Origin: Pseudomonas fluorescens
Lineage (GTDB): Bacteria > Pseudomonadota > Gammaproteobacteria > Pseudomonadales > Pseudomonadaceae
Reading direction: 5' to 3'
Length of the DNA stretch: 64,000 nucleotides
Assembly: GCF_902497785.1 (NCBI RefSeq)
Contig: NZ_CABVHK010000001.1
Coordinates: forward strand, 310,001 to 374,000
Position 1 is the stretch's first letter; each line of letters begins with the position of its first letter. A model generated the notes under the pieces. The model ran no database searches, was not told where the DNA came from, and saw only the letters and a list, made by a program, of their open reading frames with translations. This document shows positions 1 to 8,465 of the stretch, piece by piece. Both the position numbers and the translations under genes were made by a program.

Positions 1-355
1 ATAGCCCGTTGAGGACAGACAACCTTAGCTGAGGCTCACCTTCCTGCAAATGCAGTCGATAACTCCGGTGCCGAGGCCGTTTGTCTTCTATATACAGCCG
101 CTCAGTTGAATTTCTTGCTATAAACGCACTCCGATAAACACCACAAAGACTGACATAGAGCACTTTCGGTGCTTTGTCGGACGAATTCGCTGACTTTTCA
201 GTTGCTGGGGCCTCAAGTCGGCCTTAGACTGCCGCCCCTCGTAAATTGAGTGCCGGGTGGCGCTTGGAATAAACGGCGCCGTTCCGATGGCCCTGCGAGG
301 TCCGCCGGAACGCTCCCTAATTCGCCTTAATGCACGTTTTTTTATAGAGATATCA
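1..355. other. intergenic region, no supported gene
   Basis: No convincing coding frame is present before the DksA-like gene. The only structure I see is a short hairpin, AGCAC-TTTC-GGTGCT, near 156-171, followed by a few T residues. It may be a weak terminator of a gene to the left of the window. The open frames crossing this stretch have no ribosome binding site and no recognisable sequence. Confidence 0.5.
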
Positions 356-760
356 ATGACAAAGGACAAGTTGCTGGCCATGCCGGCGGATGACTACATG
401 AATGCCGAGCAACATGCTTTTTTCTCTGAGCTGTTGCAGAACATGAAAGTCGAAACCCACGAGCGCATCGAACAGAATCGCATCGCCATCGAGAGCCTGG
501 ACACCCCGGCCGATCCGGCTGACGCGGCTTCCGTCGAGGAAGAGCGCACTTGGTTGGTGAATGCAATCGACCGCGATCAGCGCATGCTGCCTCAGTTGGA
601 ACAGGCACTGGAACGCATCAAAGAAGACAGCTTTGGCTGGTGCGACGACAGCGGCGAGGCCATTGGCCTGAAACGCCTGCTGATCAGCCCGACCACCAAA
701 TACTGCATCGAAGCGCAAGAGCGTCACGAACAGATCGACAAGCACCAGCGTCAGGCCTGA
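356..760 (+). CDS. DksA/TraR-family RNA polymerase-binding protein
   Basis: This 134-residue protein has an N-terminal coiled-coil hairpin rich in E, R and Q (about residues 15-90) and a C-terminal zinc-finger-like domain. DksA-family proteins enter the RNA polymerase secondary channel and modulate initiation with ppGpp. Of the four zinc cysteines of classical DksA only two remain: C96 (WCDDS) and C117 (YCIEA), with S99 and A120 in the other positions. It is therefore a cysteine-poor paralogue, like DksA2 or PA4870 of P. aeruginosa, and may keep its fold without zinc. I chose the ATG at 356, where homology begins; the open frame runs further upstream without similarity. A GGCAACCC hairpin (769-794) follows the stop. 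The family is certain, the paralogue assignment tentative. Confidence 0.88.
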   Translation: MTKDKLLAMPADDYMNAEQHAFFSELLQNMKVETHERIEQNRIAIESLDTPADPADAASVEEERTWLVNAIDRDQRMLPQLEQALERIKEDSFGWCDDSGEAIGLKRLLISPTTKYCIEAQERHEQIDKHQRQA

Positions 761-797
761 TTCTGCGAGGCAACCCCATTTGATGTGGGTTGCCTGA

Positions 798-870
798 AAA
801 GATCGCAGCCTTCGGCAGCTCCTACAAAGGTTCGCGTAACCTGTAGGAGCTGCCGAAGGCTGCGATCTTT
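798..870. repeat. REP pair (GGAGCTGCCGAAGG class)
   Basis: Two inverted copies of the AAAGATCGCAGCCTTCGGCA-type Pseudomonas palindrome are separated by about 15 bases. They sit between the DksA-like and chemoreceptor genes. The same class recurs at 6613, 52192, 53750 and, as a variant, 58460. Confidence 0.9.
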
Positions 871-1005
871 GCTTTCGGCCGTCCGCAAAAAATCCTGCAA
901 GCTTCTATTGATCCACTGCACACCCACTACTAATGGACCATGGATAATGGCCATGTAGTGGCGTTTAATGCCGGGACAACAATTAGAAGTGCGTGGGGTG
1001 ACGAA

Positions 1006-2610
1006 ATGACGCGAGATGGATCGCTGGTCGGAGCAGTGCCTGCTCCCGTGCTTTTACCGAAAAACCTTTGGCTGACGCCCACGCTGCAAAGCATCGCGCT
1101 GACGCTTGTGTTGTGCGGCATGACGCTCGGCGGCTGGTCGCTTTATGTCGGCCTGCCATTGGCCGTCTGCATCATCTGGCTGCCTCGCCTGCGTACCCGC
1201 GCCATTCCTGAAGCCGCCATCGTCGACAGCGCCGCCGCGATTGCCGAGCTGACTCGCGATCTTTCCTACACCACCAGTCACAATGCACTGTCCGCCGCCG
1301 GCGTGGCTTTTTCGGTCAAGCAACTGGCCGATAAACTGCAATCGCAACTCGGCGCTGCGGCGCAAATTGTCAGCAACGCCGAAGTGATGATTGCCACCGA
1401 GCAGGCCACGTCGACCCTCAGTCGCGCCGCCCTCGGTGCCGCCAGCGAAGCGCATCAGAGCAGCGCGGCAGGGCGCACGGAGTTGAGCGAGTCGATCAGC
1501 CGCATGCATCAGCTCAGCCTGCGCGCGAGCAACAGCCGTGAATTGATTGAGGCCCTGAGCCTGCGCAGCGACGATATCCAGCGAGTCACGTTGGTGATTC
1601 AGTCGATTGCCAGCCAGACCAATTTGCTGGCGTTGAACGCGGCGATCGAAGCGGCCCGGGCCGGTGAGCACGGCCGTGGTTTTGCGGTGGTCGCGGATGA
1701 GGTTCGCGGGCTGGCCGCGCGAACGGCGACGGCCACCGGTGAAGTCGGCGAGATGGTCGCCGACATCCAGCACCGCACCGCGCAAGTGGTGGAACAAATA
1801 CGCCAGTTGTCCAGCGACCTTGACGTGGGTGTCACGCAGGTCGAACACACCGGTCAGCACCTGGAAAACATTGCACGCCTGGCGGCCAGCGTCGAGAGCC
1901 AGGTCGGCGAAATCGCCAGGGGCGCCGATACCAATCGCGAGCAACTCGACAGCCTGTTCCACGCCATCGAGCAAATGCGCAGCGATTTGGCGATCAGCGA
2001 TCAACAGACCCAGCGTCTGGCCCAGGCGGCTGTGCAAATGGAAGGTCAGGCGGAAACCATCAGTGAACGTCTCGCAGAGGTCGGGCTGGATGATTATCAC
2101 CAGCGGATCTACGACCTGGCCCGTGAAGGTGCGAGTCAGATTTCTGCGCGTTTCGAGGCGGATATTGCCGAGGGGCGTGTCAGCCTCGATGACTTGTTTG
2201 ATCGCAATTACCAGGCGATTCCGGACACCAGCCCGGCCAGGTTTCAGACGCGTTTTGATCGCTACACCGATCAGGTATTGCCGGCGATTCAGGAACCGTT
2301 GTTGCCACGCCATGAAGGGTTGGTGTTTGCCATCGCTTGTACTCAGCAGGGGTATGTGCCGACTCATAACAAGGTGTTCAGCCAGCCACTGACGGGGGAT
2401 GCGCAGGTTGATACGCTGCAGAACCGCACCAAACGCAAGTTTGCCGACCGGACCGGGATTCGTTGTGGGAGCCATCAGCAGGCGGTGCTGTTGCAGACTT
2501 ACACGCGCGATACTGGGGAATTGATGCATGACCTTTCGGTGCCGATCATAGTCAAGGGGCGGCATTGGGGTGGTTTGCGGTTGGGGTATAAGCCTGAGGA
2601 TCCTCGCTGA
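1006..2610 (+). CDS. methyl-accepting chemotaxis protein with C-terminal sensor-like domain
   Basis: This 534-residue chemoreceptor has two closely spaced hydrophobic segments near the N terminus (about residues 25-60), so almost no periplasmic domain. A long helical region leads into the conserved signalling hairpin, seen as [18 protein letters not shown] followed by [15 protein letters not shown] (about residues 200-240), which contacts CheA and CheW. About 180 more residues follow, ending in a module with [15 protein letters not shown] and [11 protein letters not shown], likely a cytoplasmic Cache-like sensor placed after the signalling tip. I used the ATG at 1006; an in-frame ATG at 940 would add 22 residues with no similarity. 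No chemotaxis genes are adjacent, so it is an orphan receptor. The ligand is unknown. Confidence 0.9.
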   Translation: MTRDGSLVGAVPAPVLLPKNLWLTPTLQSIALTLVLCGMTLGGWSLYVGLPLAVCIIWLPRLRTRAIPEAAIVDSAAAIAELTRDLSYTTSHNALSAAGVAFSVKQLADKLQSQLGAAAQIVSNAEVMIATEQATSTLSRAALGAASEAHQSSAAGRTELSESISRMHQLSLRASNSRELIEALSLRSDDIQRVTLVIQSIASQTNLLALNAAIEAARAGEHGRGFAVVADEVRGLAARTATATGEVGEMVADIQHRTAQVVEQIRQLSSDLDVGVTQVEHTGQHLENIARLAASVESQVGEIARGADTNREQLDSLFHAIEQMRSDLAISDQQTQRLAQAAVQMEGQAETISERLAEVGLDDYHQRIYDLAREGASQISARFEADIAEGRVSLDDLFDRNYQAIPDTSPARFQTRFDRYTDQVLPAIQEPLLPRHEGLVFAIACTQQGYVPTHNKVFSQPLTGDAQVDTLQNRTKRKFADRTGIRCGSHQQAVLLQTYTRDTGELMHDLSVPIIVKGRHWGGLRLGYKPEDPR

Positions 2611-2611
2611 T

Positions 2612-2945
2612 TGGTTTGGGGGTTGGGGGTTGGGGGTTGCGTGAATATCCGTTATTGGGTGATGGCGGATATTGGTTTCGCCCTTACGGCGAGTCACTTG
2701 GAAGAGCCCCAAGTAACCAAGGGCTCTTGCCCCACCACTCGGCACCTCGCTCTGGCTCGGTGTGCCCTCACTCCGGCATTGCTCCGCGGGTCGCCGCGAA
2801 GGGCCGTCCCTGGCCCAGCGCGGCTAAACCGGCATCCTTGCCGGTTTCCCCGCTGCGCAATACCTGCGTTCGGCCAGCGTGGTTTTATGGGGCGCTCAGG
2901 ATCAAAATCAAAATCTAAACCGAGGCGGCCTGATAGCCGACCTGG
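2612..2945 (+). repeat. dispersed ~300-bp hairpin-rich element, copy A
   Basis: The element begins after G-rich TTGGGGG repeats (2612-2640) and runs through GGTTTCGCCCTTACGGCGAG to a tail of ATCAAAATCAAAATC. It contains the hairpins ACTTGG/CCAAGT, GGGCC/GGCCC and AAACCGGC/GCCGGTTT. Four further copies lie at 34941 (B), 35418 (C, opposite strand), 37868 (D) and 38300 (E). Open frames through it are not proteins. Confidence 0.85.
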
Positions 2946-3002
2946 CGGTGAGTTCGATCAGCACCATCGGCGCTCACACCAATGCCATGGCCGACAACAA
3001 TC

Positions 3003-3098
3003 CCCTGTGGGAGCGAGCTTGCTCGCGATGGCTATTTATCACCCAACATCAATGTCGGCTGACACACCGCTATCGCGAGCAAGCTCGCTCCCACAGGG
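3003..3098. repeat. REP pair (TGTGGGAGCGAGC class)
   Basis: Inverted copies of CCTGTGGGAGCGAGCTTGCT and its complement flank about 42 bases. This is the most common REP class in the window. Confidence 0.9.
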
Positions 3099-3111
3099 AA
3101 TTTGCTCAGCC

Positions 3112-3156
3112 CAGAGGTTGTGCACGGTCAGATCAGCGAAACGCGCCCGCTTGATG
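3112..3156 (+). repeat. GTGCACG...GCTTGATG module next to REP
   Basis: This short conserved block begins with CAGAGGTTGTGCACGGTCAG and ends with CGCCCGCTTGATG. It lies about 14 bases from the outer end of the REP pair. Related blocks occur at 22801, 35428, 49961 and, in reverse orientation, at the ends of element copies D and E. Nothing coding is seen between here and 3351. Confidence 0.75.
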
Positions 3157-3351
3157 TCCATGTAGGCTCGCAGGTCGCGGCGGATGCTGTTGCGGCGAGC
3201 AACAACGGGTATGCACCTAAACCCAACCCAAAGGCTTCACCATTATTGCGTTTCCAGCAATTAATCTGTGCACCACAGTCGCTGTTTCCTCGCCGCTGAT
3301 CTCATTACCATACCTACATAGTTAGCAGGCTAATGAAATCAAGAGGTCAGC

Positions 3352-3555
3352 ATGCAGAGCAAAGTCGATGTCGCGGTGATGATCGGCACCGGAGTACCCG
3401 CCAATTTGCGCGCGCTGGGGCGCAGTGTGTGCTGGGTGGTGTTACTGAACGGAGAACGCCGGGGGACGGCATTCTCCAGTCGCGATGAAGCGGAGGAGTG
3501 CAGGGCTGCCTGGTTGGCGCAATTAAGTGCCGAAGCACCCGACAGCCTGCATTGA
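3352..3555 (+). CDS. small protein of unknown function (67 aa)
   Basis: The ATG at 3352 follows an AGAGGT ribosome binding site at good spacing. The product is a compact 67-residue soluble protein with a hydrophobic N-terminal half and a C-terminal helix rich in E, A and R (SRDEAEECRAAWLAQL). There is no signal peptide or known motif. The stop abuts the end of the convergent DUF2789 gene. I do not recognise a family; the ribosome binding site and composition support coding, but the function is unknown. Confidence 0.6.
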   Translation: MQSKVDVAVMIGTGVPANLRALGRSVCWVVLLNGERRGTAFSSRDEAEECRAAWLAQLSAEAPDSLH

Positions 3556-3795
3556 TCAATGAACCTGGTGCATACGCAAATTGAGGTCGTCAACCACCCG
3601 CGCCCAATCAGCGTCTTCACGCAATTGCTCTTTCAGGAAGCCGGCTTGCTGCGGCGTCCAGAACTCGGCGTCGATGAGTTTTTTATCGTCGGGAAGCGGG
3701 GAATGGCTGGCGATGAAATCGTCGATGGCTTTTTCGCTGGAGTCCAGGCCAAGCTGGTCGAACAAGCCTTTCAAGTCGTGCGTAGGTGAATCCAT
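3556..3795 (-). CDS. DUF2789 family protein
   Basis: This 79-residue acidic cytoplasmic protein begins MDSPTHDLKGLFDQLGLDS and contains FIASHSPLP and AEFWTPQQAGFLKEQL, which I recognise as the DUF2789 pattern of gammaproteobacteria. The second of two close ATGs is chosen because an AAGGAG lies 7 bases upstream of it; the first ATG would directly abut that site. It is convergent with the 67-residue gene. Its role is unknown. The family call rests on recall of the pattern. Confidence 0.75.
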   Translation of the reverse strand: MDSPTHDLKGLFDQLGLDSSEKAIDDFIASHSPLPDDKKLIDAEFWTPQQAGFLKEQLREDADWARVVDDLNLRMHQVH

Positions 3796-3926
3796 CTTCA
3801 TCTCCTTGCTGGTCGCGCGGGTGCGAGATCTGAGGTGCGGCTGCATAGCATCTGAGGGAGCCGCGCTTCAGGAGTTCGATAGCGATGTTCGAAAGCAGGA
3901 ATGAGCATAGACTGCGAACCGGCTGA

Positions 3927-4157
3927 TCAGGCTTTCAATGCACCTTGATCGACGGCAAGCTTCAAGGCCTGGGCTGCTTCACGTGCGGCGACGGCGGCGA
4001 CGTCCGAGGTTTTGAACCAGCGGTCTTTCTCGACCTGGTGATAGGTCACCGTGGTCAGCGGCGGTTTGGCGCGCATGATGATGACCGCCTGGAATTCGCC
4101 TTCGACTTCTCTGGCTTCGCCCCGGATAAAAAATTCACCGATATCAAATTCCGTCAC
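3927..4157 (-). CDS. small hypothetical protein (76 aa), GTG start
   Basis: The product reads MTEFDIGEFFIRGEAREVEG at the N terminus and ends in an alanine-rich helix. I chose the GTG at 4157 because a GGGAAGG ribosome binding site lies 7 bases before it and the sequence further upstream looks non-coding. No signal peptide, cysteine or known motif is seen. The predicted fold is a small beta-rich domain with a C-terminal helix. Function unknown. Confidence 0.6.
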   Translation of the reverse strand: MTEFDIGEFFIRGEAREVEGEFQAVIIMRAKPPLTTVTYHQVEKDRWFKTSDVAAVAAREAAQALKLAVDQGALKA

Positions 4158-4314
4158 GTAGCAGCCTTCCCTTGGAAATATTTGTTGTGATGAGCGCCGT
4201 CCGGCCTGGGATCGGGTTTCATGGGTTCGGCAGTATGGCAGTAGTTGCATGCCGACGGCTGAGTTAAGTCGTCGGCATGACGAAACGTCTATGGGAAGGT
4301 GCAAACCGGATCGT

Positions 4315-4551
4315 TCAGGCGCGTGATTCAAGCGCACGGGCGAGCGCGCAGGCTTCGTTATGGTTGCTGCGGAAACCTCTTACATGGCCCGTCGAAATTT
4401 CTTTGATATGAAAGAAGCAATTGCCGGCCAGTAACACCTGAAAACGCGGCGGGGCTGGCTCTGCGGGTTCGAAATCGGTGGGCCGGAACATCGTCGGCAG
4501 CAGTGGCGACGGCTGGCGTGTGTGAGGTGCGAAGTGTGTCAGGGTGCACAT
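4315..4551 (-). CDS. small hypothetical protein (78 aa)
   Basis: The ATG at 4551 follows an AAAAGGA ribosome binding site. The 78-residue product has a proline-rich N-terminal half and a folded C-terminal half (RFQVLLAGNCFFHIKEI then ALARALES). No transmembrane segment or known domain is visible. Three small genes of unknown function (3556, 3927, 4315) lie in a row on this strand, each with its own ribosome binding site and gaps over 100 bases, so they are probably separate units. Confidence 0.55.
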   Translation of the reverse strand: MCTLTHFAPHTRQPSPLLPTMFRPTDFEPAEPAPPRFQVLLAGNCFFHIKEISTGHVRGFRSNHNEACALARALESRA

Positions 4552-4986
4552 ATGAAGTCCTTTTCATGGATTTGCCGACGTGTGTACGTCGTTTTGGGTA
4601 GTCTCGGTGAGCATCGCTGCTCTAGAATCACCAAGGCCGTTGGGTGATAGATGTTCATCTAAAGCAATTTCTTGCGGGCGATATGTCGGAAAAGTGCTTT
4701 TTTTTGAGAGTTTTTTCCCTAAGGTAGGTAGTCCGCTTTTTTCTGGCCGTCAGGAGGGCGTTTTCCTTCAAGCCCTGACGAATACCAGGCAAGACGACGC
4801 GTCAGACTTTCCATTAGTCTTCCTGCGCCTCGCGATGAATGAGCCCCTCTGCTTGTTCAGGATTACCACCCGGGTCATTTGGCGACACCTTTGGCATTGC
4901 CGCTTATTTCTGCTGTGCGCGGGTTGTCCGCGTGCAGCATCATTTTCAGATGTGGGGATGTTTCCTTGGCAGTAAGTAATCTCGAT
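4552..4986. other. intergenic region with low GC, no supported gene
   Basis: This stretch of about 435 bases is more AT-rich than its surroundings. It contains an imperfect hairpin, CGTCAGGAGGGC...GCCCTGACG, near 4748-4781. A forward frame of about 130 codons from 4580 has cysteine-rich, atypical composition and no ribosome binding site. The region may hold the promoter and leader of the 4987 gene. Confidence 0.45.
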
Positions 4987-5436
4987 ATGCATGCTTTGTT
5001 CGTGCTGGGTGATTTGCGCGCAAAGCTGGTCAAGCAGTTCCAGTCACGTTTTGTTTATGTCACCGAACAGAACGCTGAAGGCATTTACATTGCCGAACTC
5101 GACACCGAATCAGCGCTGGTGGTGGACGACAAGCCGGGCCTGAAACTCAAGGTCGGCGATCATTTCAGCGCTTCTGTTTTGCCCAGCCGCGAAGGCGGAA
5201 AACTGGAAATCAAGTTTCGCGACATCAAACTCACGGTGTACGGCCTTGGCGATTACGCGTTTGTGACAACGGCCGACGGTCACGCGATTGTGTTCAAGGA
5301 AGGGCATAGCGTGGTGATGGTGTTTGCCGCCCACCAACAATTGCAGGAAGGCCTGACCAAAACCCTGAAGGCCGTGACGGCCAAGGCAGCCAAGTGGCGC
5401 AAGGGTGAACTGGTGACCTTCAAGGCCAGTGAGTAA
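4987..5436 (+). CDS. hypothetical cytoplasmic protein (149 aa)
   Basis: From the ATG at 4987 the product begins MHALFVLGDLRAKLVKQFQ and is a mixed alpha/beta protein with alternating short strands, for example GKLEIKFRDIKLTVYGLGDY, and a lysine-rich C-terminal helix. There are no cysteines, signal peptide or membrane segments. The start is uncertain: no clear ribosome binding site precedes the ATG, and an in-frame TTG at 4966 has GGGGATG upstream. I do not recognise the family. Confidence 0.6.
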   Translation: MHALFVLGDLRAKLVKQFQSRFVYVTEQNAEGIYIAELDTESALVVDDKPGLKLKVGDHFSASVLPSREGGKLEIKFRDIKLTVYGLGDYAFVTTADGHAIVFKEGHSVVMVFAAHQQLQEGLTKTLKAVTAKAAKWRKGELVTFKASE

Positions 5437-5588
5437 TGGCCTCGGGCTTGCAGGACTTTTCCGAAATTTAATCCCCGCCCCTCGAAAGCAGGAACCTCTA
5501 CTACAGTCAGTGGACTGAGTATTTTGAGGCTTGCGGTCTTCTGCCAGGCCATCCTGCTATTGCTGTGAACAGCACGAGGTGCAAAAGC

Positions 5589-6602
5589 ATGAACGGATTT
5601 CGACGGTTGCTGACCGCTGTCCTGGTCACCTGCGGACTGGCTTTGCCTATCCCGGTATTTGCCGCTCAGGCACCGATCCACTTCGCTGACCTGAACTGGG
5701 AAAGCGGCAGTTTGATCACTGACATCCTGCGGATCATCGTCGAGAAGGGCTATGGGCTGCCCACCGATACGCTGCCGGGCACGACCATCACCCTGGAGAC
5801 TGCGCTGGCGAACAATGACATCCAGGTCATTGGCGAAGAATGGGCCGGTCGCAGCCCGGTCTGGGTCAAGGCCGAAGCCGAGGGCAAGGTCGTCAGCCTT
5901 GGCGATACGGTCAAGGGCGCCACTGAAGGCTGGTGGGTGCCCGAGTACGTGATCAAGGGCGACCCGGCGAAAGGCATCAAGCCACTGGCCCCCGGCTTGC
6001 GCAGTGTCACTGACCTGCCCAGATACAAGGACGTGTTCAGTGATCCTGAATCGCCAGGCAAGGGGCGCTTTCTCAACAGTCCGATTGGCTGGACCTCTGA
6101 GGTGGTGAACAAGCAGAAGCTCACCGCTTATGGACTGAATGACAGCTATGTGAATTTCCGCAGCGGCTCGGGTGCGGCGCTTGACGCGGAAATCAGTTCA
6201 TCGATTCGTCGCGGCAAGCCGGTCCTGTTCTATTACTGGTCGCCAACACCCTTGCTGGGTCGCTTCAAACTGATTCAGCTGGAAGAGCCGCCGTTCGACG
6301 CCGAAGCGTGGAAAACCCTGACCGACGCTGATAACCCCAATCCGAAACCCACCCGTTCGCTGGCTTCGAAGCTGTCGATCGGGGTGTCCACGCCGTTTCA
6401 AAAACAATACCCGCAGATTGCCGACTTTTTCAGCAAGGTGGATTTCCCGATTGATCCGCTGAACAAGGCACTGGCCGAAATGAGCGAAAAACACACCCCG
6501 CCGCGTCAGGCTGCAGAGGCGTTCATGAAGGCGCACCCTGATGTGTGGCAGGCGTGGGTGCCGAAGGATGTGGCGGATAAAGTCACCGCCGACTTGAAAT
6601 AA
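5589..6602 (+). CDS. glycine betaine/choline-type ABC transporter substrate-binding protein
   Basis: This 337-residue protein starts with a cleavable signal peptide (MNGFRRLLTAVLVTCGLALP, ending near VFAA), so it acts in the periplasm. The mature part has the OpuAC/ProX-type fold: FADLNWESG near the start, GEEWAGRSPVW, a long WWVPEYVIKGDP segment, and NSPIGWTSE in the second lobe. Aromatic residues in these proteins usually form a cage around quaternary ammonium ligands. A GAGGTG ribosome binding site precedes the ATG at 5589. No permease or ATPase gene is adjacent, so it is an orphan binding protein that must serve a transporter elsewhere. The exact ligand cannot be read from the sequence. 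Confidence 0.85.
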   Translation: MNGFRRLLTAVLVTCGLALPIPVFAAQAPIHFADLNWESGSLITDILRIIVEKGYGLPTDTLPGTTITLETALANNDIQVIGEEWAGRSPVWVKAEAEGKVVSLGDTVKGATEGWWVPEYVIKGDPAKGIKPLAPGLRSVTDLPRYKDVFSDPESPGKGRFLNSPIGWTSEVVNKQKLTAYGLNDSYVNFRSGSGAALDAEISSSIRRGKPVLFYYWSPTPLLGRFKLIQLEEPPFDAEAWKTLTDADNPNPKPTRSLASKLSIGVSTPFQKQYPQIADFFSKVDFPIDPLNKALAEMSEKHTPPRQAAEAFMKAHPDVWQAWVPKDVADKVTADLK

Positions 6603-6612
6603 ACACATCCCC

Positions 6613-6690
6613 GTAGGAGCTGCCGAAGGCTGCGATCTTTTGATCTTGGGAGAAATCATCAAACTAAAGATCGCAGCCTTCGGCAGCTCC
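6613..6690. repeat. REP pair (GGAGCTGCCGAAGG class)
   Basis: Inverted GTAGGAGCTGCCGAAGGCTG-type arms flank a short AT-rich spacer, directly after the binding-protein gene. Confidence 0.9.
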
Positions 6691-6763
6691 AACGCAAAGC
6701 GTGCCATTTTGAAAATGCCGACTAGGATGATTCTGTTCAAATCCCTTTCAAGGATTCTCGACC

Positions 6764-7201
6764 ATGACATTCGTGTTGGCTCAAGGGCTGGTGACGATCT
6801 TCTCGGTGATTGCCCTGGTGCATGTCTATTGGGGGCTGGGAGGCCGTTGGGCGGCCGTGGTGGCGGTGCCGCAGTTGCCAGAGGAGGGTAGCGGGACATT
6901 GCGGCCCGCGTTCAAGCCTTCGGGGCGGCTGACGTTGCTCGTGGCGTTCGGGCTGCTGCTGATTGCTGCGCTGGTATGTTTGCGCGTTGGCTGGTGGGTG
7001 CCAGCGGTGCCGCATCAGTCACTGCAATGGGTGATCAGTGCCATCGCAATGCTGATGTTCGCCCGGGCGATTGGCGATTCGAACCTGGTGGGGTTTTTCA
7101 AGCAGGTCAAGGGATCGAGGTTTGCGCGGCTGGACACCTGGGTGTATTCGCCGTTGTGTGTGGTGTTGGGGGCGGGACTACTGGCAGTTGCCTGGATTTG
7201 A
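6764..7201 (+). CDS. DUF3995 family integral membrane protein
   Basis: This 145-residue protein has four predicted membrane segments: LVTIFSVIALVHVYWGLG, LLVAFGLLLIAALVCL, WVISAIAMLMFARAIG and CVVLGAGLLAVAWI. The first helix with HVYWGLGG, followed by VVAVPQLPE, and the FARAIGDSNLVGFFK motif match DUF3995 proteins as I know them. An AAGGATT sequence lies upstream of the ATG at 6764. It stands alone between two REP pairs. Function unknown. Confidence 0.78.
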   Translation: MTFVLAQGLVTIFSVIALVHVYWGLGGRWAAVVAVPQLPEEGSGTLRPAFKPSGRLTLLVAFGLLLIAALVCLRVGWWVPAVPHQSLQWVISAIAMLMFARAIGDSNLVGFFKQVKGSRFARLDTWVYSPLCVVLGAGLLAVAWI

Positions 7202-7235
7202 GGTTAACCGAGCTTTCATGTTGGCCGATCTATTG

Positions 7236-7311
7236 CTATCGCGGGCAAGCCCGCTCCCACAGGGTTCGTGTAAACACTGAAGATCCTGTGGGAGCGGGCT
7301 TGCCCGCGAAG
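7236..7311. repeat. REP pair (TGTGGGAGCGGGC class)
   Basis: Inverted arms CGCGGGCAAGCCCGCTCCCA and its complement lie between convergent genes, downstream of phaG. Confidence 0.9.
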
Positions 7312-7342
7312 AGGGCCGGTCAATCAACACACCCTTACGATC

Positions 7343-7705
7343 CTAACTCCCGCTTTCAGTGCGCCGACTGCTCACCTCAGCCGGCACATCATCCCCGGCC
7401 ATACGCTTGCGAAACAACGCCGCCCGCGCCAGTAGCAAGGTGGTGACCGGCACCGTGATCGCCAGCAGAATCGGAATCAGCCAGGCATGCAGCACCGGCC
7501 CTGACTTGAGCGCCGAAAAATAGATGATCGAACCCAGCGCCACACACCACGCACCCAGTGTCGAGGCCAGCGCCGGCGGGTGCATGCGCTGAAAATAATC
7601 CTTCATGCGCACCAGACCGATCGCACCGATCAGGGCGAAAATGCTGCTAAGCACCAGCAGCGTCGCCACAGGAATCTCCACCCACAGAGACAGTTCAGCG
7701 TTCAT
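7343..7705 (-). CDS. phaG: Mrp/Pha cation:proton antiporter subunit G
   Basis: This 120-residue membrane protein has three hydrophobic segments and the MrpG pattern (GAIGLVRMKDYFQRMHPPA). It is the last gene of the seven-subunit antiporter operon. Its ATG overlaps the phaF stop by four bases (ATGA), so the two are translationally coupled. MrpG is a small accessory subunit required for complex assembly. Confidence 0.93.
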   Translation of the reverse strand: MNAELSLWVEIPVATLLVLSSIFALIGAIGLVRMKDYFQRMHPPALASTLGAWCVALGSIIYFSALKSGPVLHAWLIPILLAITVPVTTLLLARAALFRKRMAGDDVPAEVSSRRTESGS

Positions 7706-7980
7706 TCGATCACCTCGCCACGCAACAGGAATTTCGCCAGGGCAAACGAGCCGACAAAGCCAAAGAGCGCGATCAGCAACGCCGCTTCGAAGTAGGTGTC
7801 ACTGGCATAACGAATACCCAGGGTCAGCATCATCAGCATGGCGATGATGTACAGGTAGTCCAGCGCCAGAACCCGGTCCTGCGCCGACGGTCCTTTGAAC
7901 AGACGGATCAATGTCAATGTCATCGCCAGGGAAAAAATGAACAGGCTCAGCAAAATCGCATTCGACAGCAACGGGCTCAT
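7702..7980 (-). CDS. phaF: Mrp/Pha cation:proton antiporter subunit F
   Basis: This 92-residue protein has three predicted membrane helices and the MrpF signature around RLFKGPSAQDRVLALDYLY. It overlaps the neighbouring subunit genes by four bases on both sides. It is an accessory subunit of the inner-membrane antiporter complex. Confidence 0.93.
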   Translation of the reverse strand: MSPLLSNAILLSLFIFSLAMTLTLIRLFKGPSAQDRVLALDYLYIIAMLMMLTLGIRYASDTYFEAALLIALFGFVGSFALAKFLLRGEVIE

Positions 7981-8465
7981 TCAAAGATCTCCATCAACGG
8001 GCGCTCGTAGGTCACCTTGAAATGCTCGATGAACAGCGCTTCGTCATCCAGATCGAACACGTGCAGCAACAGAATGCTGCGGTCCAGCGCCAGTTCCGAC
8101 CAGACTGTACCGGGGACCACTGTGCAGATCATCGCCAGCGCCGCCAGGCCGTTGGCGTCGCGCAGATCCAGTGGCACCTTGATGAACCGCGAGCGTGGCG
8201 GGCGACGGCCGGCGTTGAGCACGCCCCAGGCCACGGCGAGGTTGGACGCCAAGACGTCGCGACCGACGATGAAGAACAGGCGCAGGATCACCCCGGGGCG
8301 GCGAATGCGGATCGGCAAGGGTCGCAATTTGCGCATCATCAGCGGCGCGCAGAATCCGAGTACCGCGCCCAGCAGCAGATTGCCCGGGCTCATCGACAGG
8401 TTCAGCACCAGCCACAATAACCACAGCGCCAGAGACAGCCACGGTGCGGGAAACAGACGTTTCAT
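7977..8465 (-). CDS. phaE: Mrp/Pha cation:proton antiporter subunit E
   Basis: This 162-residue protein has an N-terminal membrane region (LSLALWLLWLVLNLSMSPGN) and a C-terminal cytoplasmic domain with VVPGTVWSEL and the LFIEHFKVTYERPLMEIF tail, typical of MrpE. It overlaps phaD and phaF by four bases each. MrpE supports assembly and activity of the complex. Confidence 0.93.
   Translation of the reverse strand: MKRLFPAPWLSLALWLLWLVLNLSMSPGNLLLGAVLGFCAPLMMRKLRPLPIRIRRPGVILRLFFIVGRDVLASNLAVAWGVLNAGRRPPRSRFIKVPLDLRDANGLAALAMICTVVPGTVWSELALDRSILLLHVFDLDDEALFIEHFKVTYERPLMEIFE

Noticed and set aside
118..381. 87-codon minus-strand frame near the left edge
   Set aside because: Overlaps the DksA-like start region and has no ribosome binding site or recognisable sequence.
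4580..4975. 131-codon forward frame
   Set aside because: Cysteine- and phenylalanine-rich atypical composition, no ribosome binding site, no similarity to any family I know.
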